Positions 1 through 8,322 of a stretch of 64,000 bases of DNA are shown here, one piece after another; within the stretch, counting starts at the first letter, position 1, and each line of letters begins with the position of its first letter. The position numbers and the translations under genes are program-made. This stretch comes from Turneriella parva DSM 21527. Its GTDB lineage: Bacteria > Spirochaetota > Leptospiria > Turneriellales > Turneriellaceae. A model generated the notes under the pieces. That model searched no databases, was not told the DNA's origin, and was given only the letters and a program-made list of their open reading frames with translations. The stretch is taken from NCBI RefSeq assembly GCF_000266885.1, contig NC_018020.1, forward strand, positions 1-64,000, read 5' to 3'.

Positions 1-46
1 TATAGCTGTGTCTGCTGAAATTACGCGCTTGAATTTTTAACCGCCG

Positions 47-1459
47 TTGTCAGAAATTTCCATGCTCTTTACCGACCCACAGTCAGGGCCTCAGACACCA
101 GATTACGCGCTCGCTGCCGACACCGAGCTCTGGCCGGCGCTGAAAGCCCAGCTCAAGAAGAAAATGCCGGCTCAGGTGTTTTCGGTATTCTTTGCCGATC
201 TGCAGGCGAACACTGAAGGGGAAAAACTCGTCATCAGCTGCGCCAGCCCTGACGTCGCCCGGCACCTCGAAGGCCAGTACCGGCGTAAAATCGCTGAAGA
301 GGCTTCGCTCTTGGGCTTTCACGGTGACGTCATCATTAAGCAGGCAACCGCACCGGCTGCTGCGCTGAGGGTTGCCGAAGTTCCGCAAGTAACACAGCGG
401 ATACAAAAGTCTGAAACCGCATACCCGAATCGTATCGATCTGAATCCGAATTATACATTCGACAGGTTTATCAAGGGCCCTTCAAACGAGCACGCCTATG
501 CGGCCGCTTTCGGCTCAGCGCAGAAGCCGAATGACTATCATAATCCTCTTTATATCTACGGCGGGGTCGGGCTCGGCAAGACGCACCTGATGATGGCGAT
601 CGGCAACCATGTCAAAGAAGCCTATCCGTGGCTCAAGGTTAAGTATTGCCCTTCTGAAATTTTTCAAAGCGATCTGATCGAGGCAATGAAAGACAAGAAC
701 CTCGCATACTTTCGTACCCGCTACCGCAGCGTCGATGTGTTTCTGCTCGACGATGTGCAGTTCATCAGCAAAAATGCGGATTTCACACAAGAAGAAATAT
801 TTCACACATTCAACTATTTCTACCAGAACAAGAAACAGATCGTCATTTCAGCCGACCGCCCGCCACAGGCGCTGCCACAACTGCACGACCGACTGCAGAG
901 CCGCTTTCAACAAGGTCTGATCGTCGATGTAAAATCTCCGAATTTTGAGACGCGCATCGCGATCTTAAAGACGAAGGCCCAAGAGGCGAACATCGAAGTC
1001 AGCCACGACGTCATCAAATACCTCGCTACGCGTTTCACCTCGCAGGTGCGCCCCATGGAAGCGGCGCTCAGTATTCTGCAGTTCACTTCGCAGCAAGAGA
1101 AACGCCCGATCGACCTGCAGATGGCCAAGATGTCGCTGAAGGCGCTGCCGCAAGAGAATGGAATTCACCAGATTACGATTGAAGACATTCTGCGAGTCGT
1201 GTCGCGCACGCTGCACGTCGACGAAAAATTGATCATGGGGTCAAACCGCACAGAACAGGTTGCGCTCGCGCGCCATGTGTGCATGTACCTGGCAAAGAGC
1301 CTCATTAAAGGTGCAACGCTCAGCTACATTGCAGGTGCATTCGGCAAGCGCGACCACACGACCGTGCTGCATGCCGATCAAAAGGTGCGCGAACTGCTCG
1401 ATACCGACGCCGCTCTGCAGATGCAGATAGACGAAATGGTTGAAGAGCTGAAGTTCTGA
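47..1459 (+). CDS. dnaA: Chromosomal replication initiator protein DnaA
   Basis: DnaA binds origin DNA as an ATP-driven oligomer and opens the duplex for replication. Visible parts are the N-terminal domain I (about residues 25-100), a short linker, the AAA+ domain with Walker A GGVGLGKTH at 172-180 and Walker B LLDDVQ near 233-238, and domain IV with the DnaA-box-binding signature GKRDHTTV at 433-440. At 470 residues it has normal family length. The frame opens with TTG at 47; an in-frame ATG at 62 is an equally good start, and neither has a clear Shine-Dalgarno sequence. Its place at the window start suggests the chromosome was numbered from dnaA. The 46 bases upstream hold no recognisable DnaA box. 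Confidence 0.96.
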   Translation: MSEISMLFTDPQSGPQTPDYALAADTELWPALKAQLKKKMPAQVFSVFFADLQANTEGEKLVISCASPDVARHLEGQYRRKIAEEASLLGFHGDVIIKQATAPAAALRVAEVPQVTQRIQKSETAYPNRIDLNPNYTFDRFIKGPSNEHAYAAAFGSAQKPNDYHNPLYIYGGVGLGKTHLMMAIGNHVKEAYPWLKVKYCPSEIFQSDLIEAMKDKNLAYFRTRYRSVDVFLLDDVQFISKNADFTQEEIFHTFNYFYQNKKQIVISADRPPQALPQLHDRLQSRFQQGLIVDVKSPNFETRIAILKTKAQEANIEVSHDVIKYLATRFTSQVRPMEAALSILQFTSQQEKRPIDLQMAKMSLKALPQENGIHQITIEDILRVVSRTLHVDEKLIMGSNRTEQVALARHVCMYLAKSLIKGATLSYIAGAFGKRDHTTVLHADQKVRELLDTDAALQMQIDEMVEELKF

Positions 1460-1463
1460 AGCC

Positions 1464-2705
1464 TTAAGGCGTCACGTCGGCGTCATCGTCGAGCGTGATT
1501 TCTTCGCTCTTGGCGTATGTATTCTTTTTGCGGGGTTTCGGCGCTGCTTCGTCACCGTCGAGTGCGACCCCACCTAAGACGTCGCCGTCTTCATCGTCAT
1601 CATCATCATCGATGCCCTCATCGCCCTGAGCGGCATGCGCCACAGACACCTTATCGCCCAGCATACGGCGGGTTTCAGTTTCCCAGTCGGCCGCAATCTG
1701 CGCATACTTGCCGTTCGGGTAGTGGCGGCTGACAAAACCGAAAACGTGCAGCGCGCGCTGGTACTGGTTGTTCAGGTAATATGCCTCACCCTTCTTGATA
1801 TAAGACGCCTCGTCACGGTCGCGGTATTTGTTGCTGACTGCCTTGTTCAAGAAATGCACCGCGTTGCGGTACTGCTTTAGCTTGAGGTAGGCATTGCCAA
1901 GATAATAGAGCGCCTCTTCAGAATCAGCTGTGTCGCGTGCGGCGGGCCCGGTAAGCAGCTTCACGGCCCGGTGGTAGTCGCCGCTCACAAAAGCCTGAAC
2001 GCCGGCGCGCAGATTGCCGTTATCAGGCGTGGCCGCTTTCTCGTTTTTCTTGTTCTCTGATTGCGACTCTGTCGGCTGTTCGCCTTTTTTGTCGAGAATG
2101 CCGTGCATCGCAACTGAATTGCCATAGTCGCTGTCGACGAGGCCAGCCGCAGCACGCGCCTCGCGATTATCGGGGTTCTCGGTCAGCGCATTCTGAAAGT
2201 TACGCTTAGCGTCGGCAGTCAGTCCCTTGCGCTGGTAATATTTACCGATTTCAAGATAAATCTCGGCGCGCAGTGACTTTTCAGATGTTGAGTTTAGAAG
2301 CTGCAGAAGTTGGTTCATGCCCTCGTCTGAATAGTTTCTCATGATCTGTAGCTTCGCCACTTTGAAGCGAACCTTTGTCTTGAGCTCGTCGGTGAGCGGC
2401 ATTTCGCTGAGCTTCTTGTACTTGCCGAGCGCGACGTCGCGCATGCCGAGGCGCTCATACGCTTCGGCAAGGTGGTAACGCGCTTCGCGCGCATAAGTAC
2501 TTTCGGGAAACTGTGCTACCACAGCTGTCAAATCATCGATGCCCTTTCTGAGACCGTCTTCGTCGAAGCGCTCGAGCTGCAGCTTGCCCTGTTCAAGCCT
2601 CACGCTGGCAGCCTTATGACCTGAAACGTATTCCCGTTCTATAAAGAAAACACCCGCCCCGATTGTGAAGATGACCGCGCCTATCCAGACTGTTACACTT
2701 TTCAT
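1464..2705 (-). CDS. Membrane-anchored TPR-repeat protein
   Basis: This 413-residue protein has one N-terminal membrane segment (about residues 5-22) and then helical tetratricopeptide-like pairs at about 70-190 and 235-345, for example SEEALYYLGNAYLKLKQYRN. The C-terminal tail is very acidic, with a run of aspartates near residue 365. TPR proteins are scaffolds, so a periplasmic complex-assembly role is likely, but no partner is shown. It lies one base downstream of another TPR protein on the same strand and converges with dnaA, so the two TPR genes probably form an operon. The molecular function is not recognised. Confidence 0.85.
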   Translation of the reverse strand: MKSVTVWIGAVIFTIGAGVFFIEREYVSGHKAASVRLEQGKLQLERFDEDGLRKGIDDLTAVVAQFPESTYAREARYHLAEAYERLGMRDVALGKYKKLSEMPLTDELKTKVRFKVAKLQIMRNYSDEGMNQLLQLLNSTSEKSLRAEIYLEIGKYYQRKGLTADAKRNFQNALTENPDNREARAAAGLVDSDYGNSVAMHGILDKKGEQPTESQSENKKNEKAATPDNGNLRAGVQAFVSGDYHRAVKLLTGPAARDTADSEEALYYLGNAYLKLKQYRNAVHFLNKAVSNKYRDRDEASYIKKGEAYYLNNQYQRALHVFGFVSRHYPNGKYAQIAADWETETRRMLGDKVSVAHAAQGDEGIDDDDDDEDGDVLGGVALDGDEAAPKPRKKNTYAKSEEITLDDDADVTP

Positions 2706-2706
2706 A

Positions 2707-3633
2707 TTACCTCAGGTTCTCTTGCGTTCGATTGATCCAGAATTCGGCGTTTCGCCGGTAGTACTTTCTTGTCAGGGCATGCTCGAAGTATTTCAGCGCC
2801 CGATCGTACTGGCCGAGACGATATCGCGCCATGCCGGTGTAGAAGATTGCTTTGGCCCGCACTTTCGGTGAGCTGTTTCGATAGAATGGCTTTAGCTTTC
2901 TCACCGCTCCACTAAAATCACCCGCGAGAAATGTCGTGCGAATTACGGAATTTATGCCGCGTTCAGAGCTTGCCCGCGCCGGTCGCTCGTCTGCAGAATC
3001 GCTCTCGTCGTCTTCTGCGTCAACTTCGTTCGAAGTAAATTCAGGGCGTTGGTATTGCGCCTCTGTTACCTTTTGGCTGCTGGCTGCTGGCGGGGTGAAG
3101 TCAGCACCTGCTGTCTGGTAGAATGCAGGCCCCACCAGATTGCGCGAAGCATTAAACGCACCGGGTTCAAGGCCCCGGCCCGTTTCGAGAAAGATCGCAT
3201 AATAATAAGTGCCGCGTGAGGGGGGTACATCCTCATAGATATTGATCTCGCCGGTCATTTTGGCGATCAGAGTACCCTTCGAAATATCATGAATCACTTT
3301 CGGCTCTTCGGTGAACCGGTAGAGCTGTATACGCTTCTCGATTGTACGGCCCTGAATCAGGTGCCACGAAAGAATAACACTCTTCGCGCGGGGGTATGCG
3401 GCAAAATCGGCGAAATAGCTGTCGAGCTGCGGCGGCGTTATCGCCGATGGTTGCGGCGCGGGCGCGCTCTGTGCAGGCGCCGGTGCAGCGGGGGTTGCGG
3501 GCCCGACCGGAATATCAGCCGGCGGTGGTATTTTTACTGTATCTTCGGGCGTCAGAAACTGCCCCATCACGGGCGTAGCTGATGCAACTGCCGCGAGCAG
3601 ATAGAGCATGCGTTTTGATACAGCAAGGTACAT
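2707..3633 (-). CDS. Secreted protein with an FN3-like domain and C-terminal TPR
   Basis: This 308-residue protein begins with a probable signal peptide (LYLLAAVASATPVMG, cleavage near residue 24). A proline/alanine-rich linker (about 33-65) is followed by a beta-rich domain resembling fibronectin type III (about 70-175, with a YYYAIFLET strand) and two TPR-like helix pairs at the C-terminus (about 230-308). It is the first gene of a two-gene minus-strand unit; its stop lies one base from the start of the next TPR gene. It is probably periplasmic or outer-membrane-associated. The role is unknown; the pairing with another TPR protein suggests a shared envelope complex. Confidence 0.8.
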   Translation of the reverse strand: MYLAVSKRMLYLLAAVASATPVMGQFLTPEDTVKIPPPADIPVGPATPAAPAPAQSAPAPQPSAITPPQLDSYFADFAAYPRAKSVILSWHLIQGRTIEKRIQLYRFTEEPKVIHDISKGTLIAKMTGEINIYEDVPPSRGTYYYAIFLETGRGLEPGAFNASRNLVGPAFYQTAGADFTPPAASSQKVTEAQYQRPEFTSNEVDAEDDESDSADERPARASSERGINSVIRTTFLAGDFSGAVRKLKPFYRNSSPKVRAKAIFYTGMARYRLGQYDRALKYFEHALTRKYYRRNAEFWINRTQENLR

Positions 3634-3747
3634 AATTTTATGGGTCAGGCAGCCATACCCCGACGTTTAAATTTCGGCATATTCGCAGCCCAATATGAGG
3701 TATGTTTAATGATTTTCGGTTCATGCGCGATTCTGTTTGCTACGGGC

Positions 3748-4521
3748 ATGCGCATCGCCTCGTTTAACGTCAACGGCATTCGGGCCATAGAGAAAAAAGG
3801 TGAGCTGGTGAAGCTTTTGGCAGCCGAAAAGCCCGACATTGTTTTCTTGCAGGAGATCAAAGCCAAACCCGACCAGCTGAGTGATGCGTTGCTCAAACCC
3901 GATGGTTACGAGGCTCATTACCATAGCGCCGAGAAACCCGGCTATTCGGGAACCGGTGTGCTCGTGCGCTCAGGGCTTTTCGCTAAAATGCAGGTTCTGC
4001 GCGGCATGCCCGACTGGAACGACCACGAAGGCCGTGTGCTCGGGGTCGAGGCCGGCGACCTCGTCATATTCGGAAATTATTTCCCGAACGGAGGCAAATC
4101 AGACGCAGCCTGGCGCGAGAAGCTCGTTTTCTACGATCATTTTCATCAGTATATCGCCGCCCTGCGCAAGAAAAAGAAACGCGTGCTCTTCACCGGCGAC
4201 CTCAATGTCGCCCACAACCCTATCGACCTCGCGCGGCCGAAAGAAAACGAAAAGCATGTCGGCTTCTTACCCGAAGAGCGCGCGTGGGTAGACCGGCTGG
4301 TCGCCGATAACTGGGTCGACGTTTTCAGAAGCCGCTACCCCGAAACGGTCAGCTATACCTGGTGGCAAATGCAGTCGCGCGCCCGCGAACGCAATATCGG
4401 TTGGAGGATCGATTACTTTATTGTCGACAAACCGCTATACCCAAAGGTGCGCGAGATACGCCACCTCAACGACCACCAAGGGTCAGACCATTGCCCTATA
4501 GTGCTGGATATCGATTTGTGA
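3748..4521 (+). CDS. Exodeoxyribonuclease III (Xth/ExoA AP endonuclease)
   Basis: This is a DNA-repair enzyme that cuts at abasic sites and removes nucleotides 3' to 5'. It belongs to the endonuclease/exonuclease/phosphatase fold: FNVNGI at the N-terminus, the metal ligand in LQEIK, GDLNVAH with the catalytic Asp/Asn, and the C-terminal SDHCPI Asp-His pair are all present. I chose ATG 3748 because the protein then begins MRIASFNVNG and has 257 residues, the usual family length; the frame is open further upstream to 3640. The stop lies 11 bases before the 8-bp repeat that marks the left edge of the inserted island, so in the ancestral chromosome this gene was followed directly by tRNA-Tyr. Confidence 0.93.
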   Translation: MRIASFNVNGIRAIEKKGELVKLLAAEKPDIVFLQEIKAKPDQLSDALLKPDGYEAHYHSAEKPGYSGTGVLVRSGLFAKMQVLRGMPDWNDHEGRVLGVEAGDLVIFGNYFPNGGKSDAAWREKLVFYDHFHQYIAALRKKKKRVLFTGDLNVAHNPIDLARPKENEKHVGFLPEERAWVDRLVADNWVDVFRSRYPETVSYTWWQMQSRARERNIGWRIDYFIVDKPLYPKVREIRHLNDHQGSDHCPIVLDIDL

Positions 4522-4532
4522 AAGACAAAGAT

Positions 4533-4540
4533 GTGGGCAG
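4533..4540. repeat. Left 8-bp target duplication of the island
   Basis: GTGGGCAG here is identical to 44616-44623, where it is part of the 3' acceptor region of tRNA-Tyr. It abuts the outer end of IS1595-like copy 1. An 8-bp duplication is the length known for the IS1595 family. Confidence 0.8.
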
Positions 4541-5644
4541 ATCTTCAATCCCACTGCCACGCACAGCCGGGCTAAGCCCCGAAATCGTAGCCGGGGAACC
4601 AGAGTTGATACCACCTACTACACCCAACTCACTGACCTAATCCTCAGCGAATTCTATCCGCGAATCTGTTGCGGGGAGAAGGTCACCAAACAAAGCCCGA
4701 CGCGGGAACTTGTACTCCGCTGCCCCACTTGCCATAAAGAACACAGCAAACTGGCCGGGCCTTTCCGGAAACTCCGGGTCCCCCGCTGGACTATCAGCTA
4801 TCTCTTGAAGGAAGCCCAGGTGCAGTACCCGAAAGTGCTGACCGTTGCGGAAATCAAACGGCGTCTTGGTTTATCTTCAACGGGCACTGCATACTTACTC
4901 AAGCGCCGGATTCAACTCTTCGCATCGGACCTTGTACCGCGGATGCAGGAAGCTTTCTATCGGGATAACAAACTCCGCTTCGGGGACTTCCGCTTTCCCC
5001 GGGATAGAGAAGCTGACTTAACTGAACTGGTTAAGGATAAACCGATACCGCAAGCGGACACCTTGGTACTCTACAGTGTTGGAAACCTATCTAATAAAGG
5101 CCGGAAACGCTTTCGCCGGAAAGGACAGACATCCAGTATCTACCGGAGTTCATCAGTAGATGGCCGCGGTGAACAAGTTGGTACTCTGGTGAACACAGTA
5201 GCAGTTAAGAACGGACCGGCATTCTTCGATTCAATACCGAATCAGAAAGCAGAGACGGTTAACCCAATACTCTTCAAATACATTCCGGTACACAATCCGG
5301 TATTCACCGACGGCGGGTACTCCCTGCCCTCCATGAATCATCGCACGATCAATCACTCGTTGAAGTCGAAAGACAAACGACACACCTGGTCACGGGGACG
5401 GTGGTCTAAGAACGGAATACATACGCAGGTTGCCGAAGGCCGGCAGGGAATTCTGAAGCGGGCATTCCGGTCTTACGGTTGGTTGAATCCGAAGTACTCG
5501 ACTCTGGCGCTGAATGAATTCACCGCGATCGGGAACTTACGCTATTTCGGGTTAGAGGATCTGTTACCGGATGAATCCAAGGAGAACCCGGTTCGGTATC
5601 AACTGGATGATAACTGGAGCCTGCGGGATAGCAGGAATAGAAAT
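4541..5644 (+). mobile_element. IS1595-family-like insertion sequence, copy 1 (left end of island)
   Basis: This 1,104-bp element starts ATCTTCAATCC and ends with the reverse complement of ATTTCTATTCC. The ends form an imperfect inverted repeat of about 23 bp (14 matches here, 17 in copy 2). The same length and ends occur in copy 2 at 43512-44615, and the two differ by scattered substitutions. The family assignment comes from the encoded protein: an N-terminal zinc ribbon followed by an ISXO2-like DDE domain. Confidence 0.78.
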
Positions 5645-6181
5645 ATGCCCGGCCATCGGGGGCCTGTTTCTGAGCTCGTCAGCAAACAAACTTACGATGC
5701 CAAGACACTGCTGGAAATCCAGCATGATGAACGTAAATCGGATGCCCAAAGGATCAAGGACACGCTAACCAAAGTTCCTGACCTGAAGATTCGCCGACGC
5801 TTGCAGCTGGAGAACCATAGGTATCGGCGATGGCTCAAGGGGAAGACAACACAAGACCAGCGCCGGAAGCAACGTTACTACCAGACACTTGCGGAAAGTA
5901 TATGGCACACCATCCCATCGGATTCACTTATCGAGATTCATGATCTGGCCCGAAGGCACCGTATATCCGGTAAGCATATCTATCGCCTATTGGGTATTTG
6001 GACTGCCGCTGGCTTAATCGAAACCATCGATCTCAACCGTAAGACCAAGAACAAGATCATCGAATACTACGATATCCGGCGGCTATCTCCAGCACTGCTG
6101 CCAATACTCTACATCATGCCCAAGGCTGCAGTTCCTGAGTTTAACAAGCGGTGGCACGCTAAGGCACGGAGGATCGCATGA
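4805..6181 (+). CDS. IS1595-like transposase frame, read through into the downstream gene
   Basis: The DDE transposase core is visible: QADTLVLYSV (first Asp), FTDGGYSLPS (second Asp), INHS, and HTQVAEGRQGILKR (Glu), matching the ISXO2/IS1595 pattern. The homologous frame begins at the very edge of the IS (4541) and includes a zinc ribbon with CPTC at 4724-4735, but it has no ATG, GTG or TTG before TTG 4805. It also has no stop inside the IS, so it runs on past 5644 into unrelated sequence and ends at 6181. The product as drawn is therefore a transposase core fused to a foreign tail. It may not be expressed, or it may use a rare start codon. Confidence 0.6.
   Translation: MKEAQVQYPKVLTVAEIKRRLGLSSTGTAYLLKRRIQLFASDLVPRMQEAFYRDNKLRFGDFRFPRDREADLTELVKDKPIPQADTLVLYSVGNLSNKGRKRFRRKGQTSSIYRSSSVDGRGEQVGTLVNTVAVKNGPAFFDSIPNQKAETVNPILFKYIPVHNPVFTDGGYSLPSMNHRTINHSLKSKDKRHTWSRGRWSKNGIHTQVAEGRQGILKRAFRSYGWLNPKYSTLALNEFTAIGNLRYFGLEDLLPDESKENPVRYQLDDNWSLRDSRNRNMPGHRGPVSELVSKQTYDAKTLLEIQHDERKSDAQRIKDTLTKVPDLKIRRRLQLENHRYRRWLKGKTTQDQRRKQRYYQTLAESIWHTIPSDSLIEIHDLARRHRISGKHIYRLLGIWTAAGLIETIDLNRKTKNKIIEYYDIRRLSPALLPILYIMPKAAVPEFNKRWHAKARRIA
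5645..6181 (+). CDS. Hypothetical protein with winged-helix-like C-terminus, probably cut at its 5' end by the IS
   Basis: Directly after the IS end an in-frame ATG (5645) opens 178 codons unrelated to the transposase. The first half is very basic and charged (many Lys/Arg/Gln). The second half (LIEIHDLARRHRISGKHIYR and following) reads like a helix-turn-helix or winged helix. Its stop overlaps the start of the next gene (ATGA at 6178), so it was the upstream member of a phage-like operon. There is no ribosome-binding site before ATG 5645, so the original N-terminus was probably lost at the IS junction. Function unknown; DNA binding is a guess. Confidence 0.5.
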   Translation: MPGHRGPVSELVSKQTYDAKTLLEIQHDERKSDAQRIKDTLTKVPDLKIRRRLQLENHRYRRWLKGKTTQDQRRKQRYYQTLAESIWHTIPSDSLIEIHDLARRHRISGKHIYRLLGIWTAAGLIETIDLNRKTKNKIIEYYDIRRLSPALLPILYIMPKAAVPEFNKRWHAKARRIA

Positions 6182-6468
6182 GCAAGTGGCGGATGAACTC
6201 CCAGGACTTCTGGTATCTGTTGGAAGTTGAACAGGAATATAAATGCAGGCTAACCGGCTGGGATTTAACCCCGGCGACTACGATGATCACGCACAAGATA
6301 CCGCTTGCTAAGAAGGGCAAGCACGTGCGCAGCAATGTAAGTCTAGTGCACAGGAGCATTGTTCAGCTTTCCCGCGAGCTGACCGAAGCAGAGATCGTGG
6401 CATTAGCGGCAGCTGTAATCAGGACAAGGGGGGCAGAATATGGGCTGGAAGTCAAAGCCAAGGGATGA
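6178..6468 (+). CDS. Small HNH-like protein
   Basis: This 96-residue protein contains CRLTGWDL and then THKIPLAKKGKHVRSNVSLV with a following His, a spacing that resembles a minimal HNH endonuclease fold (His, Asn, His in the beta-beta-alpha metal site). Only part of the usual zinc knuckle is seen (one Cys), so it may be a degenerate HNH or structural relative. Start and stop overlap both neighbours (ATGA with 5645-6181; 29 bases with 6440-6616), indicating a compact phage-like operon. Confidence 0.6.
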   Translation: MSKWRMNSQDFWYLLEVEQEYKCRLTGWDLTPATTMITHKIPLAKKGKHVRSNVSLVHRSIVQLSRELTEAEIVALAAAVIRTRGAEYGLEVKAKG

Positions 6469-6616
6469 TTGGGGGCATGTCAATCAGTTAATCCAACATT
6501 TCAACGAATACGCAAGGCGTGGCAATCCTAAGGTATCGACGATGCAATTGCATGTCTGGGGCAAGACTGCAGTTAAGCTAATAACAGTTGTAAATGCTAA
6601 GGCATCTCAGGAGTGA
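6440..6616 (+). CDS. 58-residue hypothetical protein
   Basis: ATG 6440 opens 58 codons ending at TGA 6614-6616. It overlaps the end of the HNH-like gene by 29 bases, in the manner of the two upstream genes. The product is basic and tryptophan-containing (MGWKSKPRDDWGHVNQ), with no recognised domain. It is kept because of operon context and coupling; the alternative is chance readthrough of a short frame. Confidence 0.45.
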   Translation: MGWKSKPRDDWGHVNQLIQHFNEYARRGNPKVSTMQLHVWGKTAVKLITVVNAKASQE

Positions 6617-6850
6617 TGCGCAATGTTGCGCCATTTACATCGCATGATCCCATAGATCAATGCATGTCGCAACTCTACCCCCGATCATCTGGTTGTGAAT
6701 ACTACGGCCGGCTTGAAACCTTGATAATGGCGTAATATAAACAGTTTGACCTTGCTAAACCATAGAGCTTTTGCGCCTATGATTGAAGATGTAGCGACCC
6801 CCTAAATCACCGGACACCTTATCCTGCTCCTAAGACATAGGAGTAGTGAT

Positions 6851-7246
6851 ATGAATAATGATAGTACTAAGGCTAAGGTAGAGTTAGTCACAACCGTCCA
6901 GCGGCGGCGCAGATGGTCGGTCGCGGAGAAACTGGAGATTCTGGTAGAGGCCGAACAGCCCGGTATGAGCATGTCGTATGTGGCCCGAAAACATGGAATC
7001 GCAGCGACGCAGATTTTCAAATGGAAAAAGCTGAAAGAGGCTGGCGCTCTGACGGCTGTTGGCAGCGAAGAGGAAGTATTGCCCGTATCGCAGGTCAGGC
7101 AGCTCCAAGAGCGCATCCGTCGGCTGGAGAGCATTTTGGGTCGTAAGACGGAAGAAGTTGAAATCCTCAAGGAAGCCGTGCGTATTGGACGCGAAAAAAA
7201 ACTGATCTCGCACAAGCCATTGCGCGGCATCGAGGGTTTCGAGTGA
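6851..7246 (+). CDS. IS3-family transposase OrfA (IS2 group, DNA-binding part)
   Basis: This 131-residue protein carries the helix-turn-helix RRRWSVAEKLEILVEAEQPG and a following leucine-zipper-like segment (QVRQLQERIRRLESILGRKT), and ends in the IS2-type block LLKEAV-like EILKEAVRIGREKKLI. It provides end recognition. A run of eight adenines at 7194-7201 lies upstream of the stop, and the orfB frame is open back to it. A -1 ribosomal slip there would produce the OrfAB fusion transposase, as known for IS3 elements. Confidence 0.9.
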   Translation: MNNDSTKAKVELVTTVQRRRRWSVAEKLEILVEAEQPGMSMSYVARKHGIAATQIFKWKKLKEAGALTAVGSEEEVLPVSQVRQLQERIRRLESILGRKTEEVEILKEAVRIGREKKLISHKPLRGIEGFE

Positions 7247-8064
7247 ATCAGGTAGCGGATGTATTGCGCGTATCTCGATCCAACCTCTATGAAAGCTTGA
7301 AATCCTCACGACGCGGAAATAAAACCGACCAGACGGTAGATGAACGAGTACTGCCGGAAATCCGACGCATCTGTGATGAAAGACCGACTTACGGGTATAG
7401 ACGCGTGACAGCAATGCTCAACAAAACCCTTGAAAAACAAGGCTTTTCACGCGTGAATAAGAAGCGCGTCTACCGATTGATGAAGGTGCACCAGTTGCTG
7501 CTGCAAAAAGTTGCAAGCCGTCGCACCCTTGTGCATGATGGCAGAATCATCACGGCGAAAAGTGACGTGCGCTGGTGCATGGATATATTTGGCGTGCTTA
7601 CCTGGGATGGCACTCACGTCTGGGTGGCGTTTGTTCTGGATTGCCACGATCGGCAAGTCATCAATCACTTTAGCAGCACCGTCGGCATCGACGGTCTGAA
7701 CATTCGCGACATGCTGCTCGGTGCAGTCGAAGAGCGCTTTGGCAAGGCTGAATGCCCACACACCATTCAACTGCTCAGTGATAATGGCCCACAATTCACG
7801 AGCCGTGAAACGGTTCATTTTGCATCTTCCATCGGCTTTCAAGTCTGCACGACGCCTGCCTATAGCCCTGAAAGCAACGGTATGGCCGAAGCATTTGTGA
7901 AAACATTCAAGCGCGATTACGTTTACATAAATCGCCTTGAATCCGCGTGGAAAGTAATGCCGCAGATTTCAGACTGGATGTATGACTACAACCATCATGC
8001 GCCCCATAAAGGCTTGAAGATGCGTTCGCCGGTTGAATACAGGAACCTAATGGCAGCAGGTTAA
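7243..8064 (+). CDS. IS3-family transposase OrfB (integrase catalytic part)
   Basis: This 273-residue protein has an HTH_21-like region (RPTYGYRRVTAMLNK) and an rve integrase core with the DDE residues in DVRWCMDIFG, LLSDNGPQFTS and SPESNGMAEAFVKTFKRDYV. GTG 7243 overlaps the orfA stop in the -1 frame. In this family OrfB is mainly made as an OrfAB frameshift product that cuts and joins the IS ends. Confidence 0.92.
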   Translation: MNQVADVLRVSRSNLYESLKSSRRGNKTDQTVDERVLPEIRRICDERPTYGYRRVTAMLNKTLEKQGFSRVNKKRVYRLMKVHQLLLQKVASRRTLVHDGRIITAKSDVRWCMDIFGVLTWDGTHVWVAFVLDCHDRQVINHFSSTVGIDGLNIRDMLLGAVEERFGKAECPHTIQLLSDNGPQFTSRETVHFASSIGFQVCTTPAYSPESNGMAEAFVKTFKRDYVYINRLESAWKVMPQISDWMYDYNHHAPHKGLKMRSPVEYRNLMAAG

Positions 8065-8322
8065 GCTGTCCGGTTTTCGGGGGTCACTGCAGAAGAGAAT
8101 CACAAAGGTTATTCAATACGAGTAACCTTAGAACCCATGACTGGTGATGAAAAGGTGAACATCATTCTGGCAGGTCAGCCGGTGGCGAGTTGGACACCGA
8201 TAAGAATTCCGGTTGCGGAAAAGCTCGAAATCCGGGATACGCTAAAGGAACGTGCCATCCAGGCAGCTAAAGATTTCATCGACAATTTGCCATAAATACC
8301 GATTGGGAGTTCGCATAATCCC

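Larger units (their letters stand above)
6790..8091 (+). mobile_element. IS3-family element, IS2 group (1,302 bp)
   Basis: The ends are related inverted repeats: TGTAGCGACCCCC at the left and, read inward from the right, TGCAGTGACCCCC, followed in both by a block containing CCGGACA. The element is flanked by the direct repeat GAAGA (6785-6789 and 8092-8096), a 5-bp target duplication typical of the IS2 group. It encodes orfA and orfB overlapping in the -1 frame. It looks intact and recently inserted. Confidence 0.9.
6779..8295 (+). pseudogene. 69-codon gene split after codon 3 by an IS3-family element
   Basis: Removing the IS (6790-8091) and one copy of its 5-bp duplication joins ATG 6779-6789 to 8097-8295 and gives an uninterrupted frame of 69 codons: MIEENHKGYSIRVTLEPM, then a beta-rich middle (VNIILAGQPVASW) and a helical tail (LKERAIQAAKDFIDNLP). 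The perfect junction shows the gene was intact before the insertion. No domain is recognised. The part after the IS keeps ATG 8138 and could still make a shortened product. Confidence 0.7.

Noticed and set aside
4362-4640. 92-codon plus-strand frame at the end of exonuclease III
   Set aside because: It is a shadow of exoA in another frame that runs into the IS end; no ribosome-binding site or domain.
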